The notes under the pieces were generated by a model. That model ran no database searches. It saw only the letters and a list, made by a program, of their open reading frames with translations, and was not told the DNA's origin. 64,000 nt of DNA from Streptomyces goshikiensis (GTDB taxonomy: Bacteria > Actinomycetota > Actinomycetes > Streptomycetales > Streptomycetaceae), in contig NZ_BMVE01000002.1 in NCBI RefSeq assembly GCF_014650555.1, forward strand, positions 496,001 to 560,000, given 5' to 3'. Positions 9,314 through 18,019 of the stretch are shown piece after piece (the first letter of the stretch is position 1; each line of letters begins with the position of its first letter). The translations under genes and the position numbers were made by a program.

Positions 9314-10915
9314 TCACTGCTCGCGCAGCGGCACCGAGACGTACGAGGGATCGGTGCGCGGCGAGGAGAAGGTCAGCTGCGCGCCGGTGGGGTTGTGCTC
9401 GATGTAGAGGGGATCGACGGTGTCGACGACGAGGGCGAGGCGGTGGCCGGCGGGTACGTCGTAAGCGGTGGAGAAGAGGTCGAGGTCCACGCCGAAGGCC
9501 CGCCCCGGGGCCTTGCCGTGGAAGGTGTACGGGGCGTTGCTGACGAGCTTGCCGATGCCGAGCGGGCCGACGTCGTAGAGGTACGCGATGAAGGTGCCGT
9601 CCCCCTTGGTGGGCGTGACGGTGGTGTGCAGCCGTACCGTGCCCCGGACCCGGCGGGGCTCGTCGTGGCGTTCCGACTGCCAGACGGCGGCGAAGGCGCG
9701 GGGGAGGAGCGGGATGGAGGCGATCGGCGGGGCCTTGGCGAACTGGTCCAGGATGCTGGAGAGGAAGACGACGCCGCCGTCGGCGCCCGAGTCGACGTTC
9801 GCGAACAGGTGCTCGCTGTCGGAGAGCGGGATCCGCTCGGTGCCTCCCGCGCCGACGGACTTCCAGTCGGCGTACCCTTCGTAGCCGTCCGTGCTGCGGG
9901 ACTTGATCTGGACCGGGGACTCGGAGTCGATGCCGTTGCGCTCGCCCTTGAGGTAGCGGTCGAACCAGCGGTGGGCGTTGGTCCAGGTGTCGTTGGGCAG
10001 GCCGAACAGCCCGGTGGCCTCGGCGGTGGCGTGGTCGCCGGGGCGGAACTCCAGGCGCTTGGGACCGGTCAGCTCCTCGAAGAACGCCGCGTACTGGTTG
10101 GGCGGGAAGACGGTGTCCCCCCAGGCGTTGCCCAGCATCAGCGCGGCGCCGTTGGCGTTGATCCGGTCCACCTGCTCGGCGGCCGAGCGCTTCTTCCCCC
10201 ACTCGATCATCTGCTGCTCGCGGTCGAGGCGGGAGCCGAGGAAGTCGCCGAGGATCGAGCGGAGCTCCGGGCCGGGCCGGCCGGTGAGGTACCCGGTGGC
10301 GCCGAGCACCCCGGCGGCCTGGCGGTGCTGGGTGCGGCCGGAGTAGATGGACTCGATGAGGTCGGCCCAGCCGCTGAGCGCGACGACGGCCTTGATGCGG
10401 GGATCGTGAGCGGAGGCCAGCAGGCTGATCCCGGCGCCGTACGACACCCCGCCGACGCCGATCCGGGCGGGGTCGGCGGGGGTGGTGGCGAGGGCCCAGT
10501 CGATGACGGCGGACACGTCGGCGACGTCCGGCGGCCCGGCGACCTCGATCTCGCCGCCGGAGAGCCAGAAGCCCCGCGAGGTGTAACTGACCACGACGTA
10601 GCCGGAGTCGGCGAGCTTCTTCGCCTGGGCGACGTACTCGACCTGCGGCAGCCCCCAGCTGGTGGGGAGCACGATCAGCGGATACCTCGCCCCGGCCCGC
10701 GCGCCGGCCGGGGTGAAGACGTTGCCCTTGAGCGTGACCCCGCCGGACCCCGGAATGTCGTAGAACCGGACACCGGAGGCCGAGGCGCCCCCTTCCGCCA
10801 CTTCCGCCACTCCCGACGCGGTCGCCGCCTGGGCCTGATGGGGGGCCAGCCCCAGACCGGCAACCGCGAACACGACCGCCAAGGCAGCCGCGGCTCTGGT
10901 GTTACGGACCATCAA
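9314..10915 (-). CDS. Secreted S15/CocE-type alpha/beta hydrolase (X-Pro dipeptidyl-peptidase family)
   Basis: The 533-residue product starts with a Sec signal peptide (about residues 1-30, ending APHQAQA). The nucleophile elbow GVSYG places the serine at residue 158, in an alpha/beta hydrolase fold (VLPTSWGLP, YVVVSYTSRGFWLSGGE). The C-terminal third looks like the jelly-roll domain of the CocE/NonD and X-Pro dipeptidyl peptidase family. These enzymes hydrolyse peptides or esters; the substrate here is unknown. The gene is transcribed away from the TagC-like gene across a 136-base intergenic region holding GTAAC repeats. Confidence 0.85.
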   Translation of the reverse strand: MMVRNTRAAAALAVVFAVAGLGLAPHQAQAATASGVAEVAEGGASASGVRFYDIPGSGGVTLKGNVFTPAGARAGARYPLIVLPTSWGLPQVEYVAQAKKLADSGYVVVSYTSRGFWLSGGEIEVAGPPDVADVSAVIDWALATTPADPARIGVGGVSYGAGISLLASAHDPRIKAVVALSGWADLIESIYSGRTQHRQAAGVLGATGYLTGRPGPELRSILGDFLGSRLDREQQMIEWGKKRSAAEQVDRINANGAALMLGNAWGDTVFPPNQYAAFFEELTGPKRLEFRPGDHATAEATGLFGLPNDTWTNAHRWFDRYLKGERNGIDSESPVQIKSRSTDGYEGYADWKSVGAGGTERIPLSDSEHLFANVDSGADGGVVFLSSILDQFAKAPPIASIPLLPRAFAAVWQSERHDEPRRVRGTVRLHTTVTPTKGDGTFIAYLYDVGPLGIGKLVSNAPYTFHGKAPGRAFGVDLDLFSTAYDVPAGHRLALVVDTVDPLYIEHNPTGAQLTFSSPRTDPSYVSVPLREQ

Positions 10916-10952
10916 TCGCTCCCCACGTGCACCGACGCCAAAGTTCCCCGAC

Positions 10953-11007
10953 GGTAACGGGAGCGACTTACCGCAGGTAACCCATAACGAAGTTACGTGC
11001 TGGTAAC
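10953..11007. promoter_or_regulatory. Cluster of GTAAC elements between divergent genes
   Basis: GGTAAC occurs at 10953-10958, 10976-10981 and 11002-11007, and in inverted form as TTACC at 10968-10972 and GTTAC at 10992-10996. TTACC-gca-GGTAA forms a 13-base palindrome, and GTTAC and GTAAC form a second one with a six-base spacer. The arrangement between two divergently transcribed secreted-protein genes suggests a shared operator. No regulator gene lies next to it. Confidence 0.45.
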
Positions 11008-11051
11008 AATTGACCCGCAGTCAGCCCCGGCCGCGGGCTAGGGTCTCGATC

Positions 11052-12190
11052 ATGAACATGAACGTGACTCGCCGTGGTCTGATGCGCCGGGGCGCCGGGC
11101 TCGCCGCGGCGGGCGCCGCCGGGCTGGGACTCCCCGCTCAGGCGGCGGCGGCCGCACCCGTGGACAACCCGGCGAGGGTTCCGGCCGGGACGGCGCTGAT
11201 CGATGTCGCCGCCGACTCCAGCCGCTGGCAGGCCGGCGTGGCCAACCAGGACAGCTCGACCACGCTCCAGGGCATCGCCTTCGATTCGGCGAACGGGCAC
11301 TTCTACACCCTCCAGGTCGCCGGGGCGAGCCAGATCGCGTACCTCCGCTCGGGCAGCCAGGCCGCGGTGACGGCGTCGATCGGCGCGGACGTTCACGCCG
11401 AGTCCGGCGACCTCTGTCTGACCCGGCACGACATCGCCACGGGCGCGGCCAACGGGTACATGTACCTGCTGGGCTTCGGCCACGGCGTCTCGCTCGGCGT
11501 CCAGCCCGCGAGCGGCGGCAACCCGGCGTACGTGTGGACCGAGGCGGGGTCGGGACGCAGCGGGTACGGGCAGGAGTTCGTCCGCTTCCCCTTCGTCACC
11601 AAGACCGTGCTGTGGACCAGCCACCCGTCCGTACAGCGCTTCGGCTCACCGGACCCGGCGGCGACCTCGATGACGCCCTCGGTGGACGTGGACCACGACA
11701 TCCTGCTGATCCGCTACGCGCTGGGCTCCGACCACTGGTTCGCGGCGTACGACCTCGCGGCGGCGGTGGCCACGGCGGGCACCGGCACGCTGCCGGCCCC
11801 GCTGGCCCGCATCCAGCAGCCCCCGCTCCACAAGCGCAGGGCTGACGGCACCCCGGACCCCAACACCTCGGCGACGTTCCAGGGCTTCACGTCCTACGGC
11901 CAGTACGTCTACATGCTCAGCGGCGACCCCCGTACGAGCACCCCGTCGAGCACCCTGACCGGCATCGACAAGTGGGCCGTCCACACCACGTCCTTCGATC
12001 TGAACGGCACCCGGAACGACCCCGTCACGGGCTACATCGCCAGCACCCACTCGGAAGCGGACCCGTGGCGGACCCCCGCGAGCCGGAGGGCATGGCCATC
12101 CACACAGGCGCGGGCGCCCCGCGCCTGTGCTTCGGCATCACGAACAACGCGGGCGCCAACAGGCAGTTCGACCTCTACTACAAGGTCTGA
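11052..12190 (+). pseudogene. TagC-like secreted beta-propeller protein, frameshifted near its 3' end
   Basis: The reading frame from ATG 11052 encodes a twin-arginine leader (VTRRGLMRRGAGLAAAG) and a predicted secreted beta-propeller of the kind annotated in Streptomyces as teichoic acid biosynthesis protein C, related to phage receptor-binding propellers. The frame is good up to HSEA (about base 12058). The natural ending, REPEGMAIHTGAGAPRLCFG through FDLYYKV and TGA 12190, lies one base out of phase. Restoring one G in the GG at 12059-12060 would rejoin the frames and give about 379 residues. It may be a real mutation or a sequencing error. TAGGGT seven bases before the ATG suggests leaderless transcription. 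Confidence 0.78.
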
Positions 12191-12227
12191 CGTCCCTTCC
12201 CGGCACTTGGCGAAGGGCGAAGTGGAG

Positions 12228-12267
12228 CGGCGGGCCGCCTTCCCGGGGGGGGGGAGGCGGCCCGCCG
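12228..12267. terminator. Strong stem-loop between the TagC-like and L,D-transpeptidase genes
   Basis: The 13-base arms CGGCGGGCCGCCT (12228-12240) and AGGCGGCCCGCCG (12255-12267) are perfectly complementary. The loop starts TCCC and contains ten consecutive G residues (12245-12254), allowing the stem to extend. It separates two converging genes and should stop transcription from both sides. Confidence 0.8.
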
Positions 12268-12284
12268 TCGCGTGGGTGGGGCGG

Positions 12285-13502
12285 TCAGCCGTTCTGGGGG
12301 GTGGCGGAGAGGGCGCTCTTGGCCTTCCACTCGTCCCAGGACAGGTTCCACTCGCCGTAGCCGTTGCCGATGTCGGCCTTGCCCTTCGAGCCGTTGCCGG
12401 TGACCTCGACCACGTCACCGACCTGGGCCGAGGCGAAGAGGGCCTTCGCGTCGGCGTCGCTCATCCCGACGCAGCCGGAGCTGGTGTTGGCGTTGCCGAA
12501 GTGGGCGGTGTTCCACGGCGCGGCGTGGATGTACATGCCCGACCAGGTGAGCCGCATCGAGTAGTCGACCATCTTGTCGTAGGAGTCGCCCAGGCCCACC
12601 GTCTGGGAGTCCATCCGGATGGTGCCCTCCTTGGTCATCAGGACCATCTTCCCGGACCAGGAGGCCTTCTTGCCGCCGGGCGTGCCCGCCGAGACCGGGA
12701 TGGACTTCACGGCCTGCCCGTCCTCGGTCACCGTCAGCTTGTGCGCGTCCAGGTCGACCGTGAGCCGGCGGTCCTTGCCGATCTTGAACTCGGTGTTGTA
12801 GTCCTTGACGAAGTAGCCGCCGCCCTGGCCCGAGTCCACCCCGTTGAGGTTCATCGCGACCTTCACCTCGGTGCCGGACTTCCAGTACTCCTTCGGCCGC
12901 CAGTCCACGCGGTCGTTGCCCGTGTAGTCCTTGAACCAGCCCCAGGAGCCCTCGGTGTTGTTCGAGGTGGTCACCTTCAGGTGCTTCTCCACCTCGGCCT
13001 TGTTCTTCACCGGGTTGTCGAACACGATCGAGACCGGCTGGGCTATGCCGACCACCGCGGTGGCCTTGCCCGGGGTGATCGTGACCTTGTTCACCTTGTC
13101 CGCGGCCGCCGTCTTGAACTGGGCGTTCGCGCTCTGGCTGTCGGTGTTCTGGGCCTCGACCTTGTAGTCCGTGCCCGGAGCGGCATTGCGCTCGGAGGTC
13201 CACGACTTGCCGTCGTCGGACATCTTGCCCGGCAGTTCGCCGCCCTTGCCGTCCGTCACCTTCACCAGCGCCAGCTTGCCCTCGCCGAGGGAGACCTTGA
13301 CCGGCTCGCCGGGCTTGGCCTGGTCGCCCGTGAGGTTCACGGAGATCGCCATGTCCTGCTTCTTCTTCGACCCCGGCTTGCCGTCATCGCCCGAGGCTCC
13401 CGACCCGGAGCCGCCGCCGCATGCGGTCAGCGCGGCGGCCAGGAGTGCGGTCCCCGCCAGCATGGCGTGGCGACTGCGTGCGTAACGGCGTGTGCGGCTC
13501 AA
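12285..13502 (-). CDS. L,D-transpeptidase lipoprotein (YkuD with Ig-like domains)
   Basis: The 405-residue protein has a lipoprotein signal peptide ending LTAC (Cys28) and a Gly/Ser-rich linker. Two Ig-like domains follow (about residues 50-250). The C-terminal YkuD domain carries the catalytic set His326 (YIHAAPW) and Cys344 in NTSSGCVGM. Enzymes of this type form 3-3 cross-links in peptidoglycan on the outer face of the membrane. The fold order matches mycobacterial LdtMt2-like proteins. The gene is divergent from the murJ-like gene, with a 630-base region between them. Confidence 0.93.
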   Translation of the reverse strand: MSRTRRYARSRHAMLAGTALLAAALTACGGGSGSGASGDDGKPGSKKKQDMAISVNLTGDQAKPGEPVKVSLGEGKLALVKVTDGKGGELPGKMSDDGKSWTSERNAAPGTDYKVEAQNTDSQSANAQFKTAAADKVNKVTITPGKATAVVGIAQPVSIVFDNPVKNKAEVEKHLKVTTSNNTEGSWGWFKDYTGNDRVDWRPKEYWKSGTEVKVAMNLNGVDSGQGGGYFVKDYNTEFKIGKDRRLTVDLDAHKLTVTEDGQAVKSIPVSAGTPGGKKASWSGKMVLMTKEGTIRMDSQTVGLGDSYDKMVDYSMRLTWSGMYIHAAPWNTAHFGNANTSSGCVGMSDADAKALFASAQVGDVVEVTGNGSKGKADIGNGYGEWNLSWDEWKAKSALSATPQNG

Positions 13503-13974
13503 CGAAACCCCTCCAAGTAATGATCGCTCGCAAGAGGAGATGCGAACGGCATGACTTTAGGTTGCCCAATCTGCCGAGAAGATCTGATTTTCGGTTGTGA
13601 CGTGGACCGCAGCGAAACGGTCATCGTCCGGTCACAATCGCCGCCGCGGCGCCGTCACGGACCACAGGCCGCCCGCCCCGTGCGCACCGCCCGCCACCGC
13701 CCCCACCTGCACCAGGAGCGGGAGCGGGCGGTGCGCTCCCGCTCCGTCCCCGAATACCGGGCATTCCCCTCCCGGCCCGGCCGGGTGATTTTTCTCCCGT
13801 CCCCTCGCGGGCCGGGGTAAAGGACTTCCGGCGCTCGGAAAGGGCCGGAAGGCACTACCGGTAGTACCGGTACTAACCCGGCGGCGAGATATCGGGCTCC
13901 GCCCTCTCCTCCGCCGTCATTTCCGGAACCCGCCGATATCGCGCCCACCTCCCCCCGACGCGTACGACCCGCGC
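13503..13974. promoter_or_regulatory. Long intergenic region with two overlapping 12-bp palindromes
   Basis: No gene is visible here. The stretch next to the transpeptidase start (13503-13620) is relatively AT-rich and likely holds its promoter. At 13854-13865 lies the perfect palindrome ACTACCGGTAGT, and at 13863-13874 a second perfect palindrome, AGTACCGGTACT, sharing three bases with the first. Two abutting near-identical palindromes look like a tandem operator. The target could be the murJ-like gene or the coding-like fragment that follows. Confidence 0.5.
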
Positions 13975-13977
13975 GGG

Positions 13978-14136
13978 GTAACCTCCACCCTCGACCCCGA
14001 TGATCGGCCGTACGGTCTGCTGCGCTGGAAGCCCGGCACCGGCGGGCAGGTCCTCGAAACGCTCGCTGAATGGGAGATCCCGGTGGACGGCCGCACCAAC
14101 ACGGCGCTGTACGAGGCCTTGCAGGGCCGCCGGTGA
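13978..14136 (+). pseudogene. Coding-like fragment lacking a start codon, ending in the murJ-like gene's GTG
   Basis: In this frame 52 codons have almost exclusively G or C at the third position and read as a plausible protein end (DDRPYGLLRWKPGTGG, then EWEIPVDGRTNTALYEALQG), stopping at TGA 14134-14136. The stop overlaps the GTG of the murJ-like gene (GTGA), the usual layout of coupled genes. Yet the open frame upstream to 13789 has no ATG, GTG or TTG, and before about 13975 it no longer looks coding. The codon at 13978 is GTA, one base from a GTG start. The ending resembles a peptidoglycan-binding-type repeat (PVDGRxxxxLxxAL), but that is weak. Either a decayed gene or one with a lost or unusual start. 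Confidence 0.45.
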
Positions 14137-15854
14137 CCCCGCACGCCGGCACCCGTACGCCCGGCCCCGCCCCCGAGACCGGCGCGCAGCCCACGGTGCC
14201 CGGACAGGCCGCCGCGCCGCAGGAGCGGGCCGCCGCCCCCGGGCAGGGCTCGGTGCTGCGCAGCGGCGCGCTCATGGCGGCCGGCTCGATCGTCTCCCGC
14301 GCCACCGGCTTCGTCCGCTCCGCCGTCGTCGTCGCCGCCCTCGGCACCGGGCTGACGGGCGACGGCTACGCCGTCGCCAACACCGTCCCCAACATCCTCT
14401 ACATGCTCCTCATAGGCGGCGCGCTCAACGCCGTCTTCGTGCCCGAGCTGGTCCGGGCCGCCAAGGAGCACAAGGACGGCGGCGCCGCGTACACCGACCG
14501 GCTGCTGACCGCCTGCACCGCCGCGCTCCTGCTGCTCACCGCCGTCGCCGTCCTCGCGGCGCCGCTGATCGTCTCCGCGTACACCGGCTACACCGGGGCG
14601 CAGGAGAGCACCACCGTCGCCCTGGCCCGGTTCTGCCTCCCGCAGATCCTCTTCTACGGGCTGTTCACCCTGCTCGGGCAGGTGCTGAACGCCCGCGGCC
14701 GGTTCGGCGCGATGATGTGGACCCCGATCCTCAACAACCTCGTGATCATCGGCGTCTTCGGGCTGTTCCTGTACGTGTCACACGGCTCCGGGGGCGGCCT
14801 CACCGCCGGCGAGACCCGCCTCCTCGGCCTCGGCACCACCGCCGGGATCGTCCTCCAGGCCCTCGCCCTGCTCCCCTCGCTGCGCGCCGCCGGCTTCCGC
14901 TGGCGCCCCCGCCTCGACTGGCGCGGCAGCGGCCTGGCCCGGCCGCTGCGCAACGCGGGCTGGCTGGTCATGCTCGTCCTCACCAACCAGATCGGCTACT
15001 GGGTGGTGACCCGGCTCTCCACCACCGTCGGCCGGCACGCCGAGGCGGCGGGTCTGGCCGGGGGCGCCGGATACACCGCCTACAGCAACGCCTACCAGCT
15101 GTGGATCGTCCCCCAGGGCATCATCACCGTCTCCCTGGTGACCGCCCTGATGCCCCGGATGAGCTCCGCCGCCACCGACGGCGACCTCGGCGCGGTCCGC
15201 CGCGACGTGTCGTACGCGCTGCGCTCCAGCGCCGCCCTCGTGGTCCCGGCCACCGTGGTCTTCGCGGCCCTCGCCCCCTGGCTGATGGGCGCGTTCTTCG
15301 AGTACGGGCGCACCACCGCCGCCGACATCGAGGTGATGGCCGGCATGCTGGTGGCCTTCGCCCCCGGCCTGATCGCCTTCTCCGGCCAGTACGTCCTCTC
15401 GCGCGGCTTCTACGCGCTCTCCGACACCCGGACCCCGTTCTTCCTGAACCTGGTCATCGCCGGCCTGTGGGCCGCGCTCTCGGTCGCCGCGTACCTCCTG
15501 CTCCCGCTGCGCTGGGCGGTCACCGGGATGGCCGGCGCCTACTCCGTCGCGCTCTTCGCGGGCCTGGCCGTCACCGCGTACACCCTCTCGCGGCGGCTCG
15601 GCCCGCGCGCGGGCAGCCGTACCGGACGGCGGGCCACGGCCGTCGGCACCCACCTGCGGCTGCTGCTCGCCTGCCTCCCGGCGGGCGCCGCCGGACACGC
15701 GGCCGCCCGCGCCGCCGACCGCTTCGGGGACTTCGCCGCCGTCGGAGCGGGAACCGCGGTCATCGCCGCGGTCGTCGTCCTTCTCGCCGGGCCGCTGCGC
15801 CTGGCCGAGATCACCGACCTGCTGGACTCCCTGCGGCGCAGAACCGGCCGCTGA
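14133..15854 (+). CDS. MurJ/MviN-like lipid II flippase homologue
   Basis: The GTG start at 14133 gives 573 residues. After a Pro/Ala-rich cytoplasmic tail of about 45 residues come some 14 hydrophobic segments typical of the MOP exporter fold. The family motif SIVSRATGFVRS and a following NTVPNILYMLLIGGALNAVF match MurJ proteins, which move lipid-linked peptidoglycan precursor across the membrane. Streptomyces genomes usually carry a main murJ near the replication-origin genes, so this is likely a paralogue. Its neighbours are a divergent L,D-transpeptidase and a two-component system. A longer start at 14070 is possible but would add a non-conserved stretch. Confidence 0.85.
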   Translation: MTPHAGTRTPGPAPETGAQPTVPGQAAAPQERAAAPGQGSVLRSGALMAAGSIVSRATGFVRSAVVVAALGTGLTGDGYAVANTVPNILYMLLIGGALNAVFVPELVRAAKEHKDGGAAYTDRLLTACTAALLLLTAVAVLAAPLIVSAYTGYTGAQESTTVALARFCLPQILFYGLFTLLGQVLNARGRFGAMMWTPILNNLVIIGVFGLFLYVSHGSGGGLTAGETRLLGLGTTAGIVLQALALLPSLRAAGFRWRPRLDWRGSGLARPLRNAGWLVMLVLTNQIGYWVVTRLSTTVGRHAEAAGLAGGAGYTAYSNAYQLWIVPQGIITVSLVTALMPRMSSAATDGDLGAVRRDVSYALRSSAALVVPATVVFAALAPWLMGAFFEYGRTTAADIEVMAGMLVAFAPGLIAFSGQYVLSRGFYALSDTRTPFFLNLVIAGLWAALSVAAYLLLPLRWAVTGMAGAYSVALFAGLAVTAYTLSRRLGPRAGSRTGRRATAVGTHLRLLLACLPAGAAGHAAARAADRFGDFAAVGAGTAVIAAVVVLLAGPLRLAEITDLLDSLRRRTGR

Positions 15855-15902
15855 GGCAGCTGACCCGATGCACATCACCGAATCACCTTGGACACCGACC
15901 GG

Positions 15903-16586
15903 ATGCCACGCGTACTGCTGATCGAGGACGACCCTTCCATCCGCGAGGGGGTGGGGCTCGGCCTGCGCCGCCGCGGCCACGAGGTCAGCGCCGCCGAGAC
16001 CGGGGAGGACGGCCTCGCCCTGATGGCGAGCTTCCGCCCCGAGCTGGTGCTGCTCGACCTCATGCTGCCCGGGATCAACGGCGTGCAGGTATGCCGCCGC
16101 ATCCGCGAGACCAGCCAGGTCCCGATCATCATGCTGACCGCGCGCGGCGACGACTTCGACATCGTCGTCGGCCTGGAGGCGGGCGCCGACGACTACATCG
16201 TCAAACCCGCCCGCACCGAGGTCATCGAGGCCCGCGTCAAGGCGGTGCTGCGCCGCCTGAGCACCCCGGCGGGCAGCCGGCCCGAGGTGGAGTTCCACGG
16301 CGAGCTCGCCATCGACCGCGCCGGGCTGACCGTCGCCAAGAGGGGCGAGCGCGTCCCCCTCGCCCCCAGCGAGATCAAGCTGCTGCTGCACCTGTCCGCC
16401 TCGCCGGAGCACGTCTTCTCCCGACAGCAGCTCCTGGAGTACGTCTGGGACCACAGCTACCACGCCGACGCCCGGCTCGTGGACGCCTGCGTACGCCGCC
16501 TGCGCACCAAGATAGAGAACCCGGCCGGCAGCCCCCGCTACATACAGACCGTGCGGGGCTTCGGCTACCGCTTCGGCCCGCTGTGA
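15903..16586 (+). CDS. OmpR-family response regulator (AfsQ1/CseB-like)
   Basis: The 227-residue regulator has a receiver domain with acidic pair EDD (8-10), phospho-acceptor Asp52 in LLDLMLPG and Lys in DDYIVKP. A winged-helix DNA-binding domain follows (SRQQLLEYVWDHSYHADARLVDACVRRLR region). The closest family in memory is AfsQ1 of Streptomyces. ATG 15903 is preferred; a TTG at 15888 would add five residues. The stop overlaps the GTG of the kinase gene, so the pair is co-translated. Confidence 0.92.
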   Translation: MPRVLLIEDDPSIREGVGLGLRRRGHEVSAAETGEDGLALMASFRPELVLLDLMLPGINGVQVCRRIRETSQVPIIMLTARGDDFDIVVGLEAGADDYIVKPARTEVIEARVKAVLRRLSTPAGSRPEVEFHGELAIDRAGLTVAKRGERVPLAPSEIKLLLHLSASPEHVFSRQQLLEYVWDHSYHADARLVDACVRRLRTKIENPAGSPRYIQTVRGFGYRFGPL

Positions 16587-18019
16587 GGCGGATCGCGCCG
16601 CTCGGGCTGCGCACCCGGCTGATCGCGGCGTTCCTGCTGGTCGCCGCGATCAGCGCGGCGACCAGCGCCGCCCTGACCTACCGCGAGGCCCGTACCGCGA
16701 TCCTCAAGCAGAGCCAGGACACCGCCGTCTCCTCCATGCGCGACCTGGTCGGCCGGCTGTCCCTGCCGCTGCCGCCGCGGCCCGACGAGCTCAAGAGCGC
16801 CTGCGCCGACCTCGCCCGCAGCAGCCAGCCGCACTCCTGGATGGTCTACGCCGAATACGCCGGGAACACCGTCTCCTCGGCCGAGTCCCCGAACTCCACC
16901 GTCATCACCGACGAACTGCGCGCCGAGGCCCGCACCCGCCCCAACGGCGCCGTCCAGCGGGTCCGCAAGGGCAAGGAGGTCTACCTGACCTTCGCCATGC
17001 CGGCCACCTTCAAACACAACGACCGCACCCAGTCGAGCGGCCTCGTCTTCTACGGCGTCATGCCCCTGGCCACCGAGCAGACCACCGTCCAGGCCATGGT
17101 CGTCGCCGCCCGCGACGGCGCCCTCCCGGCCCTCGGCATCGCCGTCATCCCCGCCCTGCTCGCCGCCCGCAGCGTCCTCAAGCCCGTCCGCAGGCTGCGC
17201 CACGCCGCGCTCAGCCTCGGCCGCGGCAAGCTGGACACCCGGATCGAGGTCAAGGGCTCCGACGAGCTCGCCGACCTCGCCCGCACCTTCAACGAGACCG
17301 CCTCGGCGCTGGAGGGCTCGGTCGAGGAGCTGCGCCAGGCCGAGGCCCGGGCCCGGCGCTTCGCCGCGGACGTCTCCCACGAACTGCGCACCCCGCTCGC
17401 CGGCATGCTCGCCGTCACCGAGGTGCTCGACGAGGAGGCCGTCCACCTCGACTCCGACACCGCCGCCGCGCTGCGCCTGATCACCGCCGAGACCGGCAAG
17501 CTCGCCGCCCTCGTCGAGGACCTGATGGAGATCTCCCGCTTCGACGCCCGCGCCGCCGAACTCCACGCCGACGAGGTCGACGTCGCCGAATTCGTCCGCA
17601 AGACCCTGGAACGCAGGCACTGGCAGGACCGGGTCGCCACCGAACTGCCCGCCGGGCTGCGGGCCCGCCTCGACCCGCGCCGCTTCGACGTGGTCCTCGC
17701 CAACCTGGTCGGCAACGCCCTGCGGCACGGCGGCGCCGACGTGCACGTCAGCGCCGCCGAGGAGCAGCGGCCGGACGGCGCCCGGCTCGTGGTGCGGGTG
17801 GCCGACAGCGGCCCCGGCATCGACCCCGAGGTGCTCCCGCACATCTTCGACCGCTTCTACAAGGCCGACGCCGCCCGCACCCGCTCCGCGGGCAGCGGCC
17901 TCGGCCTCGCCATCACCCTGGAGAACGTCCGGCTGCACGGCGGCGGCGTCCGGGCGGCCAACCGGGACGGCGGCGGCGCCCTGTTCACCGTCGAGATGCC
18001 CCTGGAGGCCGCCGTATGA
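16583..18019 (+). CDS. Sensor histidine kinase paired with the OmpR-type regulator
   Basis: The GTG start at 16583 gives 478 residues. A membrane helix at about 13-32 and a second near 172-192 flank an extracytoplasmic sensor of roughly 140 residues. A HAMP domain (PVRRLRHAALSLGRG) follows, then the HisKA box with His266 in DVSHELRTPLAGM. The HATPase domain has the N box NLVGNALRHGG, G1 box DSGPGIDP and G2 box GSGLGLAI. It should phosphorylate the adjacent regulator in response to an envelope signal. The stop overlaps the next gene (ATGA). Confidence 0.93.
   Translation: MRRIAPLGLRTRLIAAFLLVAAISAATSAALTYREARTAILKQSQDTAVSSMRDLVGRLSLPLPPRPDELKSACADLARSSQPHSWMVYAEYAGNTVSSAESPNSTVITDELRAEARTRPNGAVQRVRKGKEVYLTFAMPATFKHNDRTQSSGLVFYGVMPLATEQTTVQAMVVAARDGALPALGIAVIPALLAARSVLKPVRRLRHAALSLGRGKLDTRIEVKGSDELADLARTFNETASALEGSVEELRQAEARARRFAADVSHELRTPLAGMLAVTEVLDEEAVHLDSDTAAALRLITAETGKLAALVEDLMEISRFDARAAELHADEVDVAEFVRKTLERRHWQDRVATELPAGLRARLDPRRFDVVLANLVGNALRHGGADVHVSAAEEQRPDGARLVVRVADSGPGIDPEVLPHIFDRFYKADAARTRSAGSGLGLAITLENVRLHGGGVRAANRDGGGALFTVEMPLEAAV

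Noticed and set aside
11052..12190. TagC-like propeller as part of a prophage or wall teichoic acid cluster
   Set aside because: No phage structural, integrase or teichoic acid glycosyltransferase genes lie nearby; single secreted copies are usual in Streptomyces.
14000..15870. Long plus-strand open frame continuing into the histidine kinase
   Set aside because: The part before 16583 is an Arg/Pro-rich shadow of the murJ-like and regulator genes; only the kinase portion is real.
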